Shown one piece after another: positions 55,397-64,000 of a DNA stretch of 64,000 nt (position 1 is its first letter; every line of letters starts with the position of its first letter). The stretch lies in the NCBI RefSeq assembly GCF_040784915.1, contig NZ_CP160797.1, positions 4,187,767 to 4,251,766 on the forward strand, given 5' to 3'. The DNA comes from Bacillus vallismortis (GTDB lineage: Bacteria; Bacillota; Bacilli; Bacillales; Bacillaceae). The notes beneath the pieces were generated by a model. The model did no database searches and was not told the DNA's origin. It saw only the letters and a list, made by a program, of their open reading frames with translations. The position numbers and the translations under genes were made by a program.

Positions 55397-55837
55397 ATGG
55401 TTTATAAAACAAAGAGAGATGTACCCGTTACGCTGATGATTGTTTTTCTCATATTACTGATACAAGCAGATGCCATTGTTCCTTTTGTGCTGGGAAATAT
55501 GAGGGTTTCAGGCTGGATCATTTTTACTCTGCTGACGCTTTTAAATGTGCTCATCATTTGGAGCTTTATTGATCTGAAATATGTATTAAGGGAGCATCAT
55601 TTGATCATTAAAGCCGGACTGATTAAACATCAAATTCCTTACGAAAAAATCGACAAAGTGGTTGAGAAAAAGAAGCTGTGGTCAGGTTTTCGTCTAATCG
55701 GGTCTCGTCATACCATCACGATATATTATCTGGGCGGCTGGGGGCACGCAGTGATTTCTCCGCAAGATACTGAAGAATTTATCCACATGCTCAAAGAAAA
55801 GAATTCTAATATAACAACGTTAACTAAAAGTAATTAA
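55397..55837 (+). CDS. yyaB: Membrane PH-domain protein YyaB
   Basis: A 146-residue protein with two hydrophobic helices (about 11-30 and 39-60) followed by a bPH2/PH-like domain: LREHHLIIKAGLIKHQIPYEKIDKVVEKKKLWSGFRLIGSRHTI. ATG 55397 follows GGACGGTGAG. It is divergent from soj and convergent with noc. Function unknown. Confidence 0.82.
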   Translation: MVYKTKRDVPVTLMIVFLILLIQADAIVPFVLGNMRVSGWIIFTLLTLLNVLIIWSFIDLKYVLREHHLIIKAGLIKHQIPYEKIDKVVEKKKLWSGFRLIGSRHTITIYYLGGWGHAVISPQDTEEFIHMLKEKNSNITTLTKSN

Positions 55838-55853
55838 TTCCCTTTTACAATAA

Positions 55854-55892
55854 AAATAAAAGCTCTCCTGCTTTTCAGGAGAGCTTTTATTT
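55854..55892. terminator. Terminator between yyaB and noc
   Basis: AAAAGCTCTCCTG / CAGGAGAGCTTTT, a long perfect stem around CTTTT, between convergent genes. Confidence 0.85.
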
Positions 55893-56738
55893 TGGTATGC
55901 GAATCGTTAATTGAATATATTCTTCAAATTCTTCTTCTTCTGTATTCAATTTTACACCGCTGTCTTCAACCATTGATAGTGACTGTCGAATCGTGTTCAT
56001 TGCAATTCTTGTATCTCTGCTGAACGCTTTGCGTCTCGGCTTCGGTTTTCTCTGGCCTTGCTCCAGCATTTTCACCACTCGGTCTTCCGTCTGCTTTACA
56101 TTTAAACTTTTCTCAATAATCTCTGTGAGCAGTGTGACTTGGAGCTCAGGCTGTTTCAGCGGAATCAGTGCTCTGGCATGCCGCTCAGTGATTTTCTTCT
56201 CCATAATCGCGTCTTGGACCGGCTGAGGCAGCTTTAATAACCGCAGCTTGTTCGCAATTGTTGACTGCCCTTTTCCTAAACGCTGCGCGAGAGCTTCCTG
56301 TGTTAAATCATGAAGCTCAAGAAGCCTAGCATAGGCATGCGCTTCCTCAATAGAAGACAGTTCTTCCCGCTGCAAGTTTTCAATTAACGCTACAGAAGCG
56401 GTTTCCGTATCCGAAAAATCCTTAATAATAGCCGGAATCTTTTCCCACTCGAGCGATTGAACCGCTCTCCAGCGTCTTTCACCTGCAATGAGTTCGTATT
56501 GGCCTTCTTCTTCTGTATGCCTGACAACAATCGGCTGAATAATGCCGTGTGTATGAATGGTCATTGCTAACTCTTTGATTTTTTCATCTGAGAAAATGGT
56601 GCGTGGCTGAAAACGGTTGGGAACGATAGCATTTACCGGTATTTCCAGAATCTCTTCTTTGTTTGTCTCTTGTTCAGCAATCTCCGGTTCCTGTTCCTTC
56701 TCACCAAGCCCGAAGAAACGAGAGAATGAATGCTTCAT
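55887..56738 (-). CDS. noc: Nucleoid occlusion protein Noc
   Basis: A 283-residue ParB paralogue that binds NBS sites and, with CTP, spreads on DNA to block division over the chromosome. The first residues [15 protein letters not shown] form the amphipathic membrane-targeting helix of Noc. The ParB core has [11 protein letters not shown] (about 85) and the helix-turn-helix [24 protein letters not shown]. It lies directly left of rsmG, its usual neighbour. Confidence 0.96.
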   Translation of the reverse strand: MKHSFSRFFGLGEKEQEPEIAEQETNKEEILEIPVNAIVPNRFQPRTIFSDEKIKELAMTIHTHGIIQPIVVRHTEEEGQYELIAGERRWRAVQSLEWEKIPAIIKDFSDTETASVALIENLQREELSSIEEAHAYARLLELHDLTQEALAQRLGKGQSTIANKLRLLKLPQPVQDAIMEKKITERHARALIPLKQPELQVTLLTEIIEKSLNVKQTEDRVVKMLEQGQRKPKPRRKAFSRDTRIAMNTIRQSLSMVEDSGVKLNTEEEEFEEYIQLTIRIPK

Positions 56739-56859
56739 GTACCTACACCACCTTTAAAAACTGCCATTTTTATAATTCTATTTTCTCATGGTTTTTCCTG
56801 CTGTACATCCACCAATTTTGATGAAAATATGATGGTATTGTCACATCAGGCTGTCTAAA

Positions 56860-57579
56860 TTACCCTTCAATTGGCGATCTATTAGGAGTTCCCGGTTTTC
56901 TTGGATACTTCTTAGGTGTATTTTTTGTCTTTCGTATCACCATAATATTACGATCGCTTTCTTCAATAGGCAGCTTAAAGGAATGGATATTCTCAAGTTC
57001 TCCTCCAAGCGTCGTGATCGCTTTTTTGCCAGCATTCAGTTCTTCTTCAGCTGATGCGGCTTTTAAAGCAACAAATAAACCGTTTTTCTTCACCAGAGGC
57101 AGGCAAAGTTCGCTCAAAACAGATAGTCTTGCAACTGCTCGCGCCGTCACAATATCATAGCTTTCCCGTACGTCTTTCCGCTGTCCGAATGTTTCAGCTC
57201 TGTCATGGCAGAATGTCGTATTCTCCAATTGCAAAGCTTCAGACAACTTTTCTAAAAACGTAATCCGTTTGTTTAGTGAATCCACGATTGTAACATGGAG
57301 GTGCGGAAAGCATATTTTAATCGGAAGACTCGGAAAACCCGCTCCCGCTCCGACATCACAAATCGTGTTCATCTGATTGAAGTCGACATAAAAAGCGGCT
57401 GTAATGGAATCATAAAAATGCTTAAGATACACTTCTTTTTTCTCTGTAATTGAAGTCAGATTGATTTTTTCGTTCCATTCAACCAGCATGTCATAATACA
57501 GCTCAAATTGCTCCAGCTGACGGGGAGAAAGGGAGATCCCTTTTTCCGCCAAACCAGAAGTGAATTCTTCAATATTCAT
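56860..57579 (-). CDS. rsmG: 16S rRNA m7G527 methyltransferase RsmG (GidB)
   Basis: A 239-residue SAM-dependent methyltransferase that modifies G527 of 16S rRNA; loss gives low-level streptomycin resistance. The SAM site is [20 protein letters not shown] (about 70-89), with [11 protein letters not shown] and TARAVARL downstream. ATG 57579 follows AAGGATG. It is the third gene of the mnmE-mnmG-rsmG block, 13 bases past mnmG. Confidence 0.96.
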   Translation of the reverse strand: MNIEEFTSGLAEKGISLSPRQLEQFELYYDMLVEWNEKINLTSITEKKEVYLKHFYDSITAAFYVDFNQMNTICDVGAGAGFPSLPIKICFPHLHVTIVDSLNKRITFLEKLSEALQLENTTFCHDRAETFGQRKDVRESYDIVTARAVARLSVLSELCLPLVKKNGLFVALKAASAEEELNAGKKAITTLGGELENIHSFKLPIEESDRNIMVIRKTKNTPKKYPRKPGTPNRSPIEG

Positions 57580-57592
57580 GCCGTCATCCTTT

Positions 57593-59479
57593 CTATTCGG
57601 CTATCTTCGCAATGCGTCCCTGCTCTAAATACACCAATAGAATTGAAATGTCCGCCGGGTTTACACCGGAAATGCGGGAAGCTTGGGCAACAGACAAAGG
57701 ACGCACATTTTTTAGTTTTTGACGCGCCTCAGTCGCGATCCCTTTGATTGCGTCATAATCAATTCGCTCCGGAATTTTTTTGTTTTCCATCTTCTTCAGT
57801 TTTTCCACTTGCTGAAGGGATTTTTCAATATATCCTTCATATTTCACTTGGATTTCTACTTGTTCTGCCACGTCTTGCGGAACCGGCACTTCTGGCGGCG
57901 CCAGTTTAGTGACTGTTTCATAGTTCATTTCAGGACGTTTCATCAAGTCTGTGCCGCGAACGCCATCTTTCAATTCGCTTCCGCCAAGAGAACGGATATA
58001 TTCTTGATTTTCCGGAGATGGCTTGATAATCACAGAGTGCAGACGTTTTTTCTCCGCTTCGATCGCCGCTTTTTTCTTCTCAAAAGCTGCATGTCGCTCA
58101 TCAGAAATCAATCCAATGCGGTGCCCGATTTCTGTCAGACGCAAATCAGCATTGTCATGGCGAAGAAGCAATCTGTATTCTGCACGTGATGTCAAAAGAC
58201 GGTATGGTTCATTGGTTCCTTTTGTCACAAGGTCATCAATCAGAACCCCAATGTAGGCATCAGAACGGCTTAAAATCACTTCTTCTTCTCCAAGCGCTTT
58301 TCGTCCTGCATTGATTCCCGCCATAATTCCTTGTCCCGCAGCTTCTTCATAACCGGATGTTCCGTTAATTTGGCCTGCCGTGTAAAGGTTTGTGATTTTT
58401 TTCGTTTCAAGTGTCGGCCACAGCTGTGTTGGTACGATCGCATCGTACTCGATCGCATAGCCGGCTCTCATCATTTGCACGTTTTCAAGACCCGGAATCG
58501 TTGCAAGCATTCTTTGCTGTACATCTTCTGGAAGACTTGTAGATAAACCTTGGACATAGACTTCCTGCGTATTTCTGCCTTCCGGCTCAAGGAAGATTTG
58601 GTGACGCGGTTTATCATTAAAACGGACAACTTTATCTTCAATGGACGGGCAGTATCTAGGACCCGTCCCTTTGATCATACCGGAATACATCGGTGAACGG
58701 TGCAGGTTGCCGTCAATAATCTCATGTGTCTCAGGGCTTGTATATGTCAGCCAGCAAGGAAGCTGATCTGTAATATATTCCACTGTTTCATATGAGAAAG
58801 CGCGAGGCACATCGTCACCAGGCTGAATTTCCGTTTTGCTGTAATCAATCGTATCGCTTTTGACGCGAGGCGGCGTACCTGTTTTAAAACGAACAAGGTC
58901 AAAGCCCAGTTCCTCCAAATGCTCAGAAAGCTTGATAGAAGGCTGCTGGTTATTCGGACCGCTTGAGTAAGACAGATCTCCAAGAATGATTCGTCCTCTT
59001 AAATATGTCCCTGTCGTCATGACAACTGCTTTCGCACGATAATGCGCGCCTGTTTGTGTAATGACACCGCGGCATTCGCCGTCTTCAACGATCAGCCGCT
59101 CCACAATTCCTTGCAGCATTGTTAAGTTTGGTTCTTTTTCAAGTGTATTTTTCATTTCGTGCTGATATTGGAATTTGTCTGCTTGTGCACGCAATGCGCG
59201 GACGGCAGGACCTTTTCCAGTATTCAGCATTCTCATTTGAATATGCGTTTTATCGATGTTTTTGCCCATTTCTCCGCCGAGCGCGTCAATTTCGCGGACG
59301 ACAATCCCTTTTGCGGGGCCGCCGACAGACGGATTACATGGCATAAATGCAACCATATCTAGGTTGATGGTCAAGACAAGTGTTTTGGCGCCTTGGCGTG
59401 CTGATGCGAGGGCAGCCTCAACACCGGCATGCCCGGCGCCAATCACAATCACATCGTATTGGCCTGCTTCATACCCCAT
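57593..59479 (-). CDS. mnmG: tRNA uridine-34 modification enzyme MnmG (GidA)
   Basis: A 628-residue FAD enzyme that with MnmE installs carboxymethylaminomethyl groups on U34 of tRNA. The N terminus has the dinucleotide site [40 protein letters not shown], the Cys in QLPCWLTYT and [12 protein letters not shown] are family hallmarks. The helical C terminus (about 550-628) binds MnmE/tRNA. ATG 59479 follows AAAGGAGGA. It is cotranscribed with mnmE, 19 bases upstream. Confidence 0.97.
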   Translation of the reverse strand: MGYEAGQYDVIVIGAGHAGVEAALASARQGAKTLVLTINLDMVAFMPCNPSVGGPAKGIVVREIDALGGEMGKNIDKTHIQMRMLNTGKGPAVRALRAQADKFQYQHEMKNTLEKEPNLTMLQGIVERLIVEDGECRGVITQTGAHYRAKAVVMTTGTYLRGRIILGDLSYSSGPNNQQPSIKLSEHLEELGFDLVRFKTGTPPRVKSDTIDYSKTEIQPGDDVPRAFSYETVEYITDQLPCWLTYTSPETHEIIDGNLHRSPMYSGMIKGTGPRYCPSIEDKVVRFNDKPRHQIFLEPEGRNTQEVYVQGLSTSLPEDVQQRMLATIPGLENVQMMRAGYAIEYDAIVPTQLWPTLETKKITNLYTAGQINGTSGYEEAAGQGIMAGINAGRKALGEEEVILSRSDAYIGVLIDDLVTKGTNEPYRLLTSRAEYRLLLRHDNADLRLTEIGHRIGLISDERHAAFEKKKAAIEAEKKRLHSVIIKPSPENQEYIRSLGGSELKDGVRGTDLMKRPEMNYETVTKLAPPEVPVPQDVAEQVEIQVKYEGYIEKSLQQVEKLKKMENKKIPERIDYDAIKGIATEARQKLKNVRPLSVAQASRISGVNPADISILLVYLEQGRIAKIAE

Positions 59480-59498
59480 GATTCGGTTCCTCCTTTTA

Positions 59499-60878
59499 TT
59501 ATTTTCCTAAACAGAATTGTGAAAAGAGCTGATCAATCAAGCTTTCGTGGACAGCATCTCCGATGATTTCGCCCAACAGCTCCCAGCATCTTGTAAGGTC
59601 AATTTGCACCATGTCGATCGGGACATCCTGTTCGATGCCGCTAAGCGCATCTTCAATGGCACTTTTTGCTTGCTGTAAAATAGAGATATGGCGTGTATTG
59701 CTGACATACGTCAGATCTCCGCTTTCAATGGCACCCGTGTAGAAAAGCGATTGAATCGCTTCTTCTAAATCATTGATGCCTTCCTCTTTTAATAGGGATG
59801 TCGTAACAACAGGACGTCCTTTGGCAAGCTCACGGACACGCTCAATGTCAATCTTAGCCTCAAGGTCAGTCTTATTCATAATCACGATAACGTCCATGCC
59901 CTCAACCGCTTCAAAAAGCTTTACGTCTTCTTCAGAAAGCTCTTCACTATAATTAAGCACAAGTAAAATCAGGTCCGCTTCCTTTAGAACCTGGCGAGAA
60001 CGTTCAACACCGATTCGTTCAACAATATCCTCTGTTTCACGAATACCTGCAGTATCAACCAGACGAAGCGGAACGCCCCTTACATTAACGTATTCCTCTA
60101 TCACATCCCGAGTCGTTCCGGGAATATCGGTTACAATGGCTTTCGCCTCATGAACGAGGCTGTTCAGAAGAGATGATTTCCCTACATTCGGCCGTCCGAT
60201 AATGACAGTAGAAAGACCTTCACGCAAGATTTTTCCCTGCTCAGAAGTCCTCAGCAGCGCCTCAATTTCTTTTTTCACGGCGGTTGCCTTTTCAACCAAA
60301 AGCTGATGTGTCATTTCCTCAACATCATCATACTCCGGATAATCGATATTCACCTCAACATGAGCCAGTGTTTCTAAAATCTCACTGCGCAAACGGCGCA
60401 CCAAAGCAGAAAGACGCCCTTCCATTTGATTCATAGCGACATTCATTGCCCGATCCGTTTTTGCTCTGATTAAGTCCATAACCGCTTCAGCCTGTGAAAG
60501 ATCGATTCGGCCGTTTAAAAACGCGCGTTTCGTAAATTCACCCGGCTCTGCCAGTCTCGCTCCCTCTCTCAATGCGAGCTGAAGCACTTGGTTTACAGTC
60601 ACAATTCCCCCGTGACAGTTAATTTCGATGACGTCTTCACGTGTAAAAGTTCTCGGCGCTTTTAACACTGATACCATTACTTCCTCAACGACACGATCCG
60701 AAGGTCTGTCTACGATATGACCATAATGAATCGTATGTGATTCAACCGAGCTGAGTGTTTTCTCCTTCGGCCCTTTATACATTTTATCAGCGATTTGAAT
60801 TGCTTCTGGTCCGCTCAACCGTACAATCGCAATCGCGCCTTCTCCCATCGGAGTGGAAATTGCCGCAATTGTATCCAT
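59499..60878 (-). CDS. mnmE: tRNA modification GTPase MnmE (ThdF)
   Basis: A 459-residue GTPase partner of MnmG. The N-terminal formyl-THF-binding domain is followed by helices and a G domain: [14 protein letters not shown] (about 226), [13 protein letters not shown] and NKTD. The C-terminal FCLGK holds the essential cysteine. I use ATG 60878 because GAGAGGTG is six bases upstream. A DnaA-box cluster lies just beyond its start. Confidence 0.97.
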   Translation of the reverse strand: MDTIAAISTPMGEGAIAIVRLSGPEAIQIADKMYKGPKEKTLSSVESHTIHYGHIVDRPSDRVVEEVMVSVLKAPRTFTREDVIEINCHGGIVTVNQVLQLALREGARLAEPGEFTKRAFLNGRIDLSQAEAVMDLIRAKTDRAMNVAMNQMEGRLSALVRRLRSEILETLAHVEVNIDYPEYDDVEEMTHQLLVEKATAVKKEIEALLRTSEQGKILREGLSTVIIGRPNVGKSSLLNSLVHEAKAIVTDIPGTTRDVIEEYVNVRGVPLRLVDTAGIRETEDIVERIGVERSRQVLKEADLILLVLNYSEELSEEDVKLFEAVEGMDVIVIMNKTDLEAKIDIERVRELAKGRPVVTTSLLKEEGINDLEEAIQSLFYTGAIESGDLTYVSNTRHISILQQAKSAIEDALSGIEQDVPIDMVQIDLTRCWELLGEIIGDAVHESLIDQLFSQFCLGK

Positions 60879-60977
60879 GCTGTTCACCTCTCTTTACTTA
60901 TACTTTCATCTATATAAAAAAATTTTATTATGCCAAAACTAAAAGATAACATAGTTTGGTTCGAAGTGGAAGATGTG

Positions 60978-61073
60978 TTATCCACAGAATTAGGGATTCA
61001 CCCTCTATTACTTTAACTTATCCACATGTGAATAACAATTAATTTTATTTCCTGAACTTCCTTTTTATCAACA
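60978..61073. promoter_or_regulatory. DnaA-box cluster upstream of mnmE
   Basis: TTATCCACA occurs at 60978-60986 and 61018-61026, TTATTCACA on the minus strand at 61027-61035 and TTATCAACA at 61065-61073: two perfect and two one-mismatch DnaA boxes in 96 bases. A cluster at thdF (mnmE) is among the known DnaA-binding clusters of B. subtilis that titrate DnaA. It fills most of the mnmE-jag gap. Confidence 0.85.
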
Positions 61074-61145
61074 GGATACACCTAAAAAGAAAAAACTTAA
61101 ACGGCAAAAGCTTGATATTACTAGGAAAAATAGCTTTTTACCATA

Positions 61146-61188
61146 CAAAAAAAACCGAAATCCGCTTTTTACCGGACTTCGGTTTTAT
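61146..61188 (-). terminator. Terminator of the rpmH-rnpA-spoIIIJ-jag operon
   Basis: AAAACCGAAGTCCGG pairs with CCGCTTT/TTCGGTTTT arms on the minus strand, followed by a T run at 61145-61152. Confidence 0.8.
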
Positions 61189-61189
61189 G

Positions 61190-61816
61190 CTATTTTTTAT
61201 GGGAAATAACGAGATGGCGATTTTCGCCTTCACCCATTGAATACGTTTTGATCTGGTGATTTGCATATCCAGAAAGAGTATCATGGATGACTTTTCTTTC
61301 ACTGGACGGCATAGGTTCAAGATGAACTGCTTTTTTCGTTTTCAACACCTGATCTGCAAGCCTGGTGGCCAGCTGACTCAGAGTTTCTTTTCTTTTCAAG
61401 CGATAGTTTTCAGCATCCACCGTCACATGTTTAAATGGGCCTGAATAACGATTAATAACAAGCTGTGTCAAAGTTTCAAGGGCATTTAAGGTTTGTCCTC
61501 TTTTCCCAATCAACAGTGCCGCTTTTTCACCTGTTATATGGAAACTCACTGTCTTTTTGTTTTCTTGAACAGTCACATCAGACTTCCCGGCAATGGCTTC
61601 GGCAATTGTTTTTAGATAAGACTTCGCTTGCTGAATCGGGTCAATCTTTTCAACAAGCTTTACGACCGCCGGCTTTTTACCGAAAATACCAAGAAACCCT
61701 TTGTTTCCCTCATCAATAACGGTCATTTCCACCTTATCCATTGTTAATTCCAGCTCTTGCAACCCAGACTGTACTGCTTCATCGACATTTCGCCCTGCAG
61801 CAGTCACATTCCTCAC
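61190..61816 (-). CDS. jag: RNA-binding protein Jag (KhpB/SpoIIIJ-associated)
   Basis: A 208-residue protein with an N-terminal Jag domain ([23 protein letters not shown]), a KH domain ([23 protein letters not shown], about 105-127) and an R3H domain near the C terminus ([32 protein letters not shown]). GTG 61816 overlaps the spoIIIJ stop by four bases, so the two are coupled. Bidirectional-looking hairpin follows at about 61145-61190. Confidence 0.95.
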   Translation of the reverse strand: MRNVTAAGRNVDEAVQSGLQELELTMDKVEMTVIDEGNKGFLGIFGKKPAVVKLVEKIDPIQQAKSYLKTIAEAIAGKSDVTVQENKKTVSFHITGEKAALLIGKRGQTLNALETLTQLVINRYSGPFKHVTVDAENYRLKRKETLSQLATRLADQVLKTKKAVHLEPMPSSERKVIHDTLSGYANHQIKTYSMGEGENRHLVISHKK

Positions 61817-62598
61817 TTTTTCTTTCCTCCGGCTTTTTGCGGTTCAGGATCTTTTTTAATATCAGGTCCTTTGATAAGGAAAGTTTGCGCAATCATAAAC
61901 AAGTTACCGACTACCCAATAAAGAGAAAGAGCCGCCGGGAAATTGATTGCAAATACGATAATCATGATCGGCATAATCCAAAGCATCATCGCCATTTGCG
62001 GATTTTGCTGCGCATTCCCCGCCATCATCAACTTTTGCTGAACAAATGTAGCGACCCCGGCAACGATAGGAAGAATATAGTAAGGATCTTTTTCTCCTAA
62101 GTCAAACCATAGGAAACTATGCTCTGATATCGCCTGTGTTCTCATGATCGCATGATAGAATCCAATTAAAATCGGCATCTGGATTAAAATCGGGAAACAT
62201 CCCGCCAACGGATTGACACCGTTCTTTTGGAATAAAGCCATTGTTTCCTGCTGAAGCTTTTGCTGCGTTTTTTGATCCTTTGAACTGTATTTTTCTTTAA
62301 GCTTTTGCATTTCCGGCTGTAAAGCCTGCATCGCTTTCGAACTTCTCAGCTGCTTAATCATCAGCGGCAAAATTAATAAACGAATCAAAATGGTAACAAG
62401 AATAATTGAAAGCCCATAGTTATCTCCCGTCACTTTCGCTACATACGTAATGAGCTCAGACAATGGATATACTACGTACTTGTCCCAAAAATGCGGACTA
62501 TCTGCAGTGATCGGCTCTTGCACACTCGAGCATCCAGCCAAAAGCATGAATACGCCAACCATACTTAATAGCAACCCTATTCTCCTTTTCAAGAACAT
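61813..62598 (-). CDS. spoIIIJ: Membrane insertase SpoIIIJ (YidC1)
   Basis: A 261-residue YidC/Oxa1-type insertase, needed for membrane protein insertion and for sigma-G activation in the forespore. It starts with a lipoprotein signal (lipobox LLAGC, Cys about 23) and then has five hydrophobic segments; [32 protein letters not shown] is the conserved cytoplasmic loop and holds the groove Arg region. ATG 62598 follows AGGAGGAAATG. It is preceded by rnpA. Confidence 0.96.
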   Translation of the reverse strand: MFLKRRIGLLLSMVGVFMLLAGCSSVQEPITADSPHFWDKYVVYPLSELITYVAKVTGDNYGLSIILVTILIRLLILPLMIKQLRSSKAMQALQPEMQKLKEKYSSKDQKTQQKLQQETMALFQKNGVNPLAGCFPILIQMPILIGFYHAIMRTQAISEHSFLWFDLGEKDPYYILPIVAGVATFVQQKLMMAGNAQQNPQMAMMLWIMPIMIIVFAINFPAALSLYWVVGNLFMIAQTFLIKGPDIKKDPEPQKAGGKKK

Positions 62599-62741
62599 TT
62601 CCTCCTATAATCAATCTTTACGCTCTTTTATTGCAAAGCATACTTGTATGTATTTTAGCATCTTTCAGTTTTAAATGGTGTCTTTTTCTGATAACCAGAA
62701 AGGAAGCGCTTTTAAAAGTTGTAAGAAAGCAGTGGCAATGC

Positions 62742-63092
62742 CTACTTTGACGAAGATTTCTTATATAAAGAAGACTTCCTGAATAGATGCTGCAGACTTT
62801 TTTTTGTTTCCTCATATGTCAGCTGGCTCGCCGGTTTTCTGGCAATAATGATGTAATCCTTTTCCTTCAGTCTCTCTTTCTCTTCAAGAAAGGCCTGCCG
62901 AATCAAACGTTTGATCCGATTTCGCATCACAGCGTTGCCAATTTTTTTGCTGACGGAAAGCCCGACACGCAGCTCATCGTTTTCAGGCTGATCAAGCGTA
63001 TATAAGACAAATTGGCGGTTCGCTACTGATGTCCCATGCTTAAACACTTTTTGAAAATCTTCATTTTTCTTTAAACGATTTCGCTTCTTCAA
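62742..63092 (-). CDS. rnpA: Ribonuclease P protein component RnpA
   Basis: A 116-residue protein subunit of RNase P. The RNR motif ([21 protein letters not shown], about 52-72) contacts the RNA subunit. I use TTG 63092 (reading [13 protein letters not shown]), eight bases after CGGAG and equal to the length in strain 168; GTG 63101 would add three residues. It follows rpmH by about 150 bases. Confidence 0.95.
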
Positions 63093-63212
63093 ATGACTCA
63101 CTCCGATACTGGCTGGCAGAAACTTTTAAAATTTATGATGAAAAATGAGATGCGTCAGAACCAGGAAGCAACCCCCGGTTCATTCCGCATCACATCTATC
63201 TTTTCCCATAAC

Positions 63213-63244
63213 GTGAAAAAAGACCACTGACATTATTCAGTGGC

Positions 63245-63246
<2 letters not shown>
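63213..63246 (-). terminator. Hairpin after rpmH
   Basis: GGCCACTGA / TCAGTGGTC stem followed by TTTTTTC at the rpmH stop; probably a partial terminator between rpmH and rnpA. Confidence 0.7.
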
Positions 63247-63382
<136 letters not shown>

Positions 63383-63585
63383 TGACACCTCCCTCGAGGA
63401 ATAGCTGTTAAAGACAGTCTTACTTATTATATTTGCGTTACCTGTTCATTGTCAACTTCACTAGTGCTTTTGTTTCTCGCAACCATAATAGGATAACATA
63501 CCTTTTCAACTTTCGAAACCTTATTTTTAAGATTCCTTAAATTAACGAAAAAAGACAACCTAACAATTTGCCCTAAAATCACGAA

Positions 63586-63848
63586 TGTGGATATCTTTTA
63601 CGCCTTTTTTAATATCCACAGAGGTTATCGACAACATTTTCACATTACCAACGTCTGTGGACAATTTTTTTTCAACAGGCTGTCCGCTTTGTGGATAAGA
63701 TTGTGAGACCCATTGCAAGCTCTCGTTTATTTTGGTATTATATTTGTGTTTTAACTCTTAATTACTAATCTCACCTTCCCTTTTTATCCACAAAGTGTGG
63801 ATAAGTTGTGGATTGATTTCACACAGCTTGTGTAGAACCTTGTCCACA
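63586..63848. other. oriC: oriC upstream DnaA-box region (incA/incB side)
   Basis: DnaA boxes are found at 63586-63594 (complement ATATCCACA), 63612-63620 (ATATCCACA), 63625-63633 (TTATCGACA), 63656-63664 (complement TTGTCCACA), 63690-63698, 63784-63792 and 63796-63804 (all perfect TTATCCACA or complement), 63807-63815 and 63840-63848 (TTGTCCACA). This is the upstream half of the B. subtilis-type bipartite origin; the unwinding half should lie beyond dnaA, outside the window. Confidence 0.93.
63713..63741 (+). promoter_or_regulatory. Probable sigma-A promoter of dnaA
   Basis: TTGCAA (63713-63718), 17 bases, TATTAT (63736-63741). It lies between DnaA boxes, fitting autorepression by DnaA. Confidence 0.75.
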
Positions 63849-63980
63849 AGTTGTGAAATTTGTCGAAAAGCTATTTATCTACTATATTATATGTTTTCAA
63901 CATTTAATGTGTACGAATGGCAAGCGCCATTTGCTCTTTTTTTGTGTTCTATAACAGAGAAAGACGCTATTTTCTATGAA

Positions 63981-63990
63981 AAGGAGGGAC
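63981..63990 (+). promoter_or_regulatory. Ribosome-binding site of dnaA (gene starts beyond the window)
   Basis: AAGGAGGGAC followed by GTGCCGGAAG at the window end. In B. subtilis this sequence is followed by ATGGAAAATATATTAG, the dnaA start. Confidence 0.9.
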
Positions 63991-64000
63991 GTGCCGGAAG

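Noticed and set aside
57719..58189. 156-codon plus-strand frame in mnmG
   Set aside because: Antisense shadow; very rich in Phe and Arg as expected from the reverse of a Lys/Glu-rich helix.

Overview
The window comes from a Bacillus of the subtilis group. Its right end is the start of the replication origin: rpmH, rnpA, spoIIIJ, jag, mnmE, mnmG, rsmG, noc, yyaB, soj and spo0J lead up to a DnaA-box-rich oriC, and the window stops one base short of the expected dnaA ATG. Gene order, protein lengths and many start sites match what I know of strain 168 from dnaC leftward of oriC. I cannot fix the species from this window alone.

Layout. Bases 1-17,300 are mostly core genes: dnaC (partial), yycD, yyzB, yycC, yycB, yycA, rplI-gdpP-yybS, cotF, yybR, ppaC, the Mn2+ riboswitch with yybP, yybO, a ferritin-like gene, yybI, a frameshifted yybH, yybG, yybD and yybC. 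They end in a deletion scar made of gene fragments. Bases 17,277-18,398 hold yybB and a divergent HxlR regulator. Bases 18,670-39,140 are an AT-rich accessory island. Bases 39,139-64,000 are again core: yyaL, yyaK, yyaJ, maa, yyaH, ccpB, exoA, the rpsF-ssb-rpsR operon, ychF, yyaE, yyzM, yyaD, yyaC, the partition genes, the tRNA-modification genes, the membrane insertase operon and oriC.

The island is the most interesting part. It is punctuated by at least eight decayed copies of the 5' end of yyaL (ribosome-binding site plus about 59 codons), all in the same orientation as the intact yyaL at its right edge. Five of them (B, C, D, E, G) stop at or within a base or two of the same point, after the codons for the Cys-His-Trp-Cys-His motif of YyaL. 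Between the copies lie small cargo cassettes. In order they are: a restriction-modification system (MvaI/BcnI-like nuclease, controller, m5C methyltransferase); MarR-rhodanese-EVE genes; a MaoC-like gene; a CNNM/CBS protein; a TetR-SDR-beta-lactamase cassette; an MmyB-like regulator with a second KAS II (FabF-like) enzyme; yyaQ-yyaP; yyaN-yyaM; and an epimerase with a Crp-like regulator. A relic of a serine recombinase starts about 80 bases after the last copy.

The simplest reading is repeated insertion into one site inside yyaL. Each arriving cassette carries a replacement yyaL 5' end, so the gene survives and the displaced 5' end is left as a fossil. This interpretation is an inference; the repeats and their shared end point are directly visible. 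Several cargo or neighbouring genes are broken (yybH, an SDR gene, an MmcQ-like gene). I see no rRNA, tRNA, CRISPR array or intact transposase.
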